NCBI RefSeq assembly: GCF_014212125.1
Contig: NZ_JACJVP010000032.1
Location: 162,712 to 226,711 of the forward strand
Length of the DNA stretch: 64,000 bases
Source of the DNA: Cohnella nanjingensis
Lineage (GTDB): Bacteria > Bacillota > Bacilli > Paenibacillales > Paenibacillaceae
Direction: 5' to 3'
A program made the position numbers and the translations under genes. The notes beneath the pieces were generated by a model. The model was not told the origin of the DNA, made no database searches, and worked only from the letters and a program-made list of their open reading frames with translations. Numbering within the stretch: position 1 is the stretch's first letter; the number at the start of each line of letters is the position of its first letter. Of this stretch, positions 59,539-64,000 are shown one piece after another.

Positions 59539-60519
59539 ATGACAAAGCCCCGCGTACTCCTGTTGAAAAAGCTGCCGGACGAAGCGATGCGCATCATCGG
59601 CGCGCACTGCGAGATCAAGGCGTACGACGAGAAGCGGATCGAGACCCGGGAAGGGCTGCTGGAGCTGCTGTCGGACGTCGACGGCTTGCTGCAGACGGAC
59701 GTGCGGATCGACGCGGAGCTGCTGGCGAGCGCTCCCCGTCTCCGGGTGGCGAGCAATCAATCGGTCGGCTACAACAACTTCGATCTGGCGGCGATGCGCG
59801 AGAGAGGCGTCGCGGGCACGCATACGCCTTACGTCCTCGACGATACCGTCGCGGATCTGGTGTTCGCGCTCCTCTTGTCCGCGGCCAGGCGCGTCCCCGA
59901 ATTGGACCGGCTGGTGAAGCGGGGGGATTGGGGGCGAGACGGGGCGCAGGCGGAAGACCACTTCGGCATCGACGTGCACCATGCCACGATCGGCATCATC
60001 GGCATGGGCCGGATCGGGGAAGCGATCGCCAAGCGGGCGGCTCTCGGATTCGATATGCAAGTCTTGTACACCAACCGCAGCCGCAAGCCCCGGGCCGAAG
60101 AAGCGTACGGCGCGCAGCGCCGTCCGCTGGAGGAGCTGCTGCGGGCGTCCGACTTCGTCGTGCTGATGACGCCGCTGACGGCAGAGACGCGCGGCATGAT
60201 CGGCGAAGCGGAGCTCGCCTGCATGAAGCCGACGTCGGTCTTCGTCAACGCGTCCCGCGGGCCGTTGGTGGACGAATCCGCGCTCGTCCGGGCGCTGACG
60301 GAGAACCGGATCCGCGCCGCCGGCCTGGATGTCTACGCGGAGGAGCCCGTCGATCCGAACCATCCGCTCCTTCGCTTGCCGAACGCGGTGACGCTGCCCC
60401 ATATCGGGTCGGCGACGGCCAAGACCCGCTACGACATGGCCATCGCGGCGGCCAACAACCTGGTAGGCGGACTCCTCGGAGACAGGGACGTCCATCTGGT
60501 TCCCGAGCTCCAATCTTAA
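59539..60519 (+). CDS. D-isomer-specific 2-hydroxyacid dehydrogenase
   Basis: A 326-residue NAD(P)-dependent enzyme of the glyoxylate/hydroxypyruvate reductase group. The substrate domain has VASNQSVGYNNFDLAAM. The Rossmann domain has TIGIIGMGRIGEAIAKRA near residue 150, and the following strand ends YTNRSRKP, with Asn-Arg favouring NADP. The catalytic Arg sits in VNASRGPLVDE, the Glu in EEPVDPNHPLL and the His in LPHIGSATAKTR. Start ATG 59539; AAGGTGG is 11 bases away. It probably acts on a sugar-derived 2-hydroxy or 2-keto acid. Confidence 0.9.
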   Translation: MTKPRVLLLKKLPDEAMRIIGAHCEIKAYDEKRIETREGLLELLSDVDGLLQTDVRIDAELLASAPRLRVASNQSVGYNNFDLAAMRERGVAGTHTPYVLDDTVADLVFALLLSAARRVPELDRLVKRGDWGRDGAQAEDHFGIDVHHATIGIIGMGRIGEAIAKRAALGFDMQVLYTNRSRKPRAEEAYGAQRRPLEELLRASDFVVLMTPLTAETRGMIGEAELACMKPTSVFVNASRGPLVDESALVRALTENRIRAAGLDVYAEEPVDPNHPLLRLPNAVTLPHIGSATAKTRYDMAIAAANNLVGGLLGDRDVHLVPELQS

Positions 60520-60538
60520 CGACGAAAGGTGATTCCTC

Positions 60539-61594
60539 ATGCATATTCCTGAAACGATGAAAGCGGCGGTCATGACGAAGCCGCGCGAGATCGTCGTCGA
60601 AACGCGTCCGGTGCCGGAGCTGAACGGCGACGAAGTGCTCGTCAAAGTCATGGCGGTCGGCGTATGCGGTTCGGACGTGCACTACTACGAGCACGGCCGA
60701 ATCGGCAACGCGATCGTGAAGAACCCGATGATCCTCGGCCATGAATGCGCGGGCGAGGTCGTCGCCGTCGGCGGCGCCGTGTCTCGCTTCCGCGGCGGGG
60801 AACGGGTGGCCATCGAGCCGCAGACGACTTGCGGGCGCTGTCCGGCTTGCAAGTCGGGCAAGTACAATCTGTGTCCGGACGTCGTCTTCTTCGCCACGCC
60901 GCCGGTCGACGGCGCCTTTGCGCAGTACGTCAAGGCGAGGGAAGACTTCCTCTTCCCGATTCCCGATCATCTGCCCTATGAAGAGGCTTCGCTGGTAGAA
61001 CCGTTCTCCGTCGGCATTCATGCCGCCAACCGAACGGGATTGAAGCCGGGCGCCACGGTCGCCATCATGGGGATGGGCCCCGTCGGATTGATGGCCGTCG
61101 TCGCCGCCAAAGCTTACGGCGCGAGCCGGATCTTCGTCACCGATCTGGAGCCGATCCGTCTCGAAGCCGCCCTGCGGCTGGGCGCGACGCACGCTGTCAA
61201 CGTCCGCGAACGGGACGCGGTCGAAGCCATCCTGGCCCGGACGGACGGTCTTGGCGTCGATGCGGCCTGGGAGACGGCGGGCAATCCGAAGGCATTGCAA
61301 TCCGCGCTGCTATCCGTGCGCCGAGGGGGCAAGCTGGCCGTCGTAGGACTGCCCATGCAGGCCGAGATTCCGTTTAACGTCCACGCCATTACCGACCGCG
61401 AGATCGATATTTACGGCGTGTTCCGCTATGCCAATACGTATCCTAGCGGGATCGCGTTTCTGGCGTCCGGCATCGCCGACGCCGCGTCGCTCATCACGGA
61501 CCGCTATTCGCTCGAACGGACGCAGGACGCGCTGGAGCGGGCGCTGAACAACAAGAGCGGCAGCCTCAAGGTTATGGTCTACCCGAACGCCTAA
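60539..61594 (+). CDS. Zinc-dependent polyol/sugar dehydrogenase (sorbitol/xylitol dehydrogenase-like)
   Basis: A 351-residue MDR enzyme. Catalytic zinc ligands are Cys43 in GVCGSDVHYYEHG and His68-Glu69 in LGHECAGEV; structural zinc ligands are Cys98, Cys101, Cys104 and Cys112. The cofactor site reads VAIMGMGPVGLMAV followed by FVTDLEPIR, whose Asp indicates NAD. It oxidises a polyol or sugar hydroxyl in the cytoplasm. It lies 19 bases after the 2-hydroxyacid dehydrogenase and before the rhamnosidase, so the pair probably processes the released sugar or its product. Confidence 0.92.
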   Translation: MHIPETMKAAVMTKPREIVVETRPVPELNGDEVLVKVMAVGVCGSDVHYYEHGRIGNAIVKNPMILGHECAGEVVAVGGAVSRFRGGERVAIEPQTTCGRCPACKSGKYNLCPDVVFFATPPVDGAFAQYVKAREDFLFPIPDHLPYEEASLVEPFSVGIHAANRTGLKPGATVAIMGMGPVGLMAVVAAKAYGASRIFVTDLEPIRLEAALRLGATHAVNVRERDAVEAILARTDGLGVDAAWETAGNPKALQSALLSVRRGGKLAVVGLPMQAEIPFNVHAITDREIDIYGVFRYANTYPSGIAFLASGIADAASLITDRYSLERTQDALERALNNKSGSLKVMVYPNA

Positions 61595-61615
61595 TTGCAA
61601 AGGAGAGCCGAACAT

Positions 61616-64000
61616 ATGGCGGATCTAAAGCTGGATTCATTGACATGCGAATATCGGAAAAACCCGCTCGGAACGGACGCGAAGCGGCCCCGGTTCGGCT
61701 GGAAGCTGATCTCCGAACGGAGAGGCACCGTCCAGCAAGCTTACCGCATCCAGGTTGCGGGACCGGACGCGGCATTCGACGCGCCGCTCTGGGACTCGGG
61801 CAAGGTCGCATCGGAACAATCCATTCAAGTGGCGTACGCGGGTCCCGAGACGGCGTCCCAAACCCGCTACCATTACCGCGTACGCGCGTGGGACAACTTC
61901 GGCCGGGAATCGGACTGGAGCGAGACGGCTTGGTGGGAGACCGCGCTGTTCGCGCCGGACGAATGGAGAGCCCAATGGATCACGCCGGATCCGGCCGCGT
62001 TGGATCCGCAGGCGAAGGAAGCGTTCCTGCTGCGCAACCGGTTCGAGACGGCGCGGCCGGGCATCCGCTCCGCGCGGATCTACGCGACGGCCGCGGGCGT
62101 CTATGAGCTCTATCTGAACGGCCAACGCGTCGGGGAGGACTTGCTCGCGCCCGGCTGGACGAGCTATCGCCACCGGCATCCCTATCAGACGTACGACGTG
62201 ACGGAGCAACTGCGCGAAGGCGCGAACGGGATCGGCGTCCTGCTCGGCGACGGCTGGTACAAAGGGGAGCTGACTTGGCTCGGCACGCGGAACATCTACG
62301 GAGACCGCCGCGCGGCGCTGGTTCAGCTTCATATCCGCTACGCGGACGGCACCGACCAATGGGTCGTCTCCGATCCGAGCTGGAAGTCTTCCGCGGGCCC
62401 GATCGCGTGGTCCGAATTCTACGCGGGCGAACGGTATGACGCCCGACTGGAGAAGGACGGGTGGAGCGAGGCCGGCTGCGAGGAAGCGGATTGGTCCGGC
62501 ACGGCGGCGGTCGATCTGCCGTTCGGGCATCTGGTCGCGCAGGAGAACTGGCCGACCCGGGTCACGGAGACGATCCGGCCGCGGCAGCTTCTCCGCACGC
62601 CGGCCGGAGAGACCGTGCTGGATCTGGGGCAGAACCTCGTCGGACGAATGCGCCTGACGGCGGACGAGCCGGCGGGCGCGGTCATCCAGCTGCGGCATGC
62701 GGAGGTGCTGGACCGGGAGGGCAACTTCTACGTCGGCAATCTGCGCAAGGCGGATCAAGCCGTCGAATACGTGGCCCGTGGCGGCGGTCCGGTGTCGTAC
62801 GCGCCGCACTTCACGTTCCAAGGCTTCCGCTACGTGAAGGTGGAGGGACTCTCCCACCTGACGGAGGAGCAGCTGATGAAGGGCCTCGTCGCGGAAGTCA
62901 TCCACTCCGACATGGCGCCTACAGGCGCCTTCGTGTGCTCGGATCCGATGGTGAACCGGCTGCAGCAGAATATCGTGTGGGGACAGCGGGGCAACTTCCT
63001 CGACGTGCCGACGGACTGCCCGCAGCGCGACGAACGGCTGGGCTGGACGGGGGATGCGCAGGTGTTCGCCCGGACGGCGGCGTTCAACTACCATGTCGGC
63101 CCGTTCTTCGCCAAGTGGCTGCGCGACCTGAAGGCCGACCAGCGGCCGAGCGGCAGCGTGCCGTACGTCATCCCGAACGCCTTGGGCGACTACACCTCGG
63201 AGATGTGGGGGGACGAGACGTACACCTCGTCGGCTTGGGGAGACGCAGCGACCGTCGTGCCATGGACGATCTACCAGGCATACGGGGACGATCGGCTGTT
63301 GGACGAGCAATACGGCAGCATGAAAGCCTGGGTCGAGTTCATCCGCCGCCAAGGCGAGGACGAGTTCGCTTGGGATACGGGCTTCCAGTTCGGGGATTGG
63401 CTGGCGCTGGACGCCCATGAAGGCAGCTACTTCGGCGCCACGCCGGGCGAGCTGGTCGCAACCGCCTACTACGCGCTCTCGACCCGGCTGCTCCGGGACG
63501 CCGCTTCGGTGCTCGGCAAAGCGGACGACGTCCGCGAGTACGATAGCCTGTGGCGCGGCATCGTCGCCCGTTTCCGCGAGACGTTCGTCTCCGCGGACGG
63601 CGGCATGAAGGACAAGACCCAGACGGCGCATATCCTCCCGCTGACGTTCGGGTTGGTCGAGGGCGAGGTCCGCGCGCGGATCGCCCGCGATCTGAACGAG
63701 CAGGTCGTCGCGAACGGCTACCATCTCAGCACCGGATTCGTCGGCACGCCTTATCTCTGCCTCGCCTTGTCGGACAACGGCTATCACGAGACGGCGGTGC
63801 GGCTGCTGCTGCAGGATACGTACCCGTCCTGGCTGTACGCCATCACCAAGGGCGCGACGACGATCTGGGAGCATTGGGACGGCATCAAGCCGGACGGCAC
63901 GTTCTGGTCCGACGACATGAACTCCTACAACCACTACGCCTACGGCGCGATCGGCGATTGGATGTACCGGTACGTGGCCGGCCTGGACATGGACGAGACT
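61616..64000 (+). CDS. GH78 alpha-L-rhamnosidase, cut by the right edge
   Basis: 795 codons are open to the window end. Start ATG 61616 follows AAAGGAGAG. The N-terminus (LTCEYRKNPLGTD, PRFGWKL) and a fibronectin-like domain (YHYRVRAWDNFGRESDWSE) lead to the Bac_rhamnosid_N domain (AGVYELYLNGQRVGEDLLAPGW). The (alpha/alpha)6 barrel contains DVPTDCPQRDERLGWTGDAQ, the family's acidic signature, and TTIWEHWDGIKPDG with the candidate general base Glu. No signal peptide is present, so it hydrolyses imported rhamnosides. It is the third gene of the 59.5-kb operon; only about the last 100 residues are missing. Confidence 0.95.
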   Translation, partial: MADLKLDSLTCEYRKNPLGTDAKRPRFGWKLISERRGTVQQAYRIQVAGPDAAFDAPLWDSGKVASEQSIQVAYAGPETASQTRYHYRVRAWDNFGRESDWSETAWWETALFAPDEWRAQWITPDPAALDPQAKEAFLLRNRFETARPGIRSARIYATAAGVYELYLNGQRVGEDLLAPGWTSYRHRHPYQTYDVTEQLREGANGIGVLLGDGWYKGELTWLGTRNIYGDRRAALVQLHIRYADGTDQWVVSDPSWKSSAGPIAWSEFYAGERYDARLEKDGWSEAGCEEADWSGTAAVDLPFGHLVAQENWPTRVTETIRPRQLLRTPAGETVLDLGQNLVGRMRLTADEPAGAVIQLRHAEVLDREGNFYVGNLRKADQAVEYVARGGGPVSYAPHFTFQGFRYVKVEGLSHLTEEQLMKGLVAEVIHSDMAPTGAFVCSDPMVNRLQQNIVWGQRGNFLDVPTDCPQRDERLGWTGDAQVFARTAAFNYHVGPFFAKWLRDLKADQRPSGSVPYVIPNALGDYTSEMWGDETYTSSAWGDAATVVPWTIYQAYGDDRLLDEQYGSMKAWVEFIRRQGEDEFAWDTGFQFGDWLALDAHEGSYFGATPGELVATAYYALSTRLLRDAASVLGKADDVREYDSLWRGIVARFRETFVSADGGMKDKTQTAHILPLTFGLVEGEVRARIARDLNEQVVANGYHLSTGFVGTPYLCLALSDNGYHETAVRLLLQDTYPSWLYAITKGATTIWEHWDGIKPDGTFWSDDMNSYNHYAYGAIGDWMYRYVAGLDMDET

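Noticed and set aside
61637..63934. A 765-codon minus-strand frame opposite GH78
   Set aside because: The plus-strand frame carries all GH78 motifs; the reverse frame has none.
1..64000. CRISPR arrays, tRNA/rRNA genes, IS elements, integrases or phage modules
   Set aside because: No regularly spaced repeats, cloverleaf or rRNA sequence, transposase or integrase motif, or terminal inverted repeats with target duplications were found by reading.

Overview
The window looks like chromosomal DNA of a Gram-positive, Paenibacillus/Cohnella-type member of the Bacillales. The grounds are near-perfect AAGGAGG-type ribosome binding sites, frequent TTG and GTG starts, lipoprotein sugar-binding proteins, CUT1 sugar transporters that lack their own ATPase, and four YesM/YesN-type two-component systems. 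Most of the window is GC-rich (low to mid 60s % on lines counted by eye). The first ~6.5 kb is clearly poorer in GC (roughly high 40s %). No rRNA, tRNA, CRISPR array, transposase or phage gene was seen.

Layout. 1-6.5 kb: a CUT2 (ribose type) sugar ABC transporter, entering from the left edge, followed by a YesM/YesN pair. 6.5-7.1 kb: a deletion scar joining the 3' ends of a permease and an amidohydrolase gene. 7.4-15.3 kb: a dehydrogenase, then an OmpR-type two-component system divergent from an operon of two sugar permeases, an HlyD-like adaptor and a binding protein. 15.4-27.4 kb: mixed accessory genes. These are a serine hydrolase/LuxR chimera relic, a G1 peptidase, an MFS exporter, MerR plus esterase, azoreductase, a MarR gene with an in-frame stop, a TIM-barrel-like protein, AraC, VOC, GH43, arylamine N-acetyltransferase and glycerate kinase. 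27.7-33.8 kb: YesM/YesN, binding protein and two permeases, threaded by a 13-16 bp repeat. 34-39.5 kb: DinB, then a five-gene glucosaminate-type operon (metallohydrolase, PLP ammonia-lyase, KDPG aldolase, KDG kinase, GntR). 39.6-48.2 kb: YesM/YesN, binding protein, two permeases and a GH20 hexosaminidase. 48.3-64 kb: binding protein and two permeases, a convergent YesM/YesN pair, a GH106-like enzyme, AraC, two dehydrogenases and a GH78 rhamnosidase cut by the right edge.

How it fits together. The window is mainly a run of glycan-uptake and degradation modules, each with its own sensor. The four CUT1 modules encode no ATPase and presumably share an MsmX-type one elsewhere. The 34-48 kb block reads as amino-sugar or amino-sugar-acid use. 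The 48-64 kb block reads as rhamnoside use and is tied together by a shared ~56-bp promoter architecture upstream of two operons, with part of the same motif in the sensor-kinase promoter. The least conventional items are the HlyD adaptor inside a sugar ABC operon with OmpR boxes, the shared operator, the three-copy intergenic repeat, and several broken genes.
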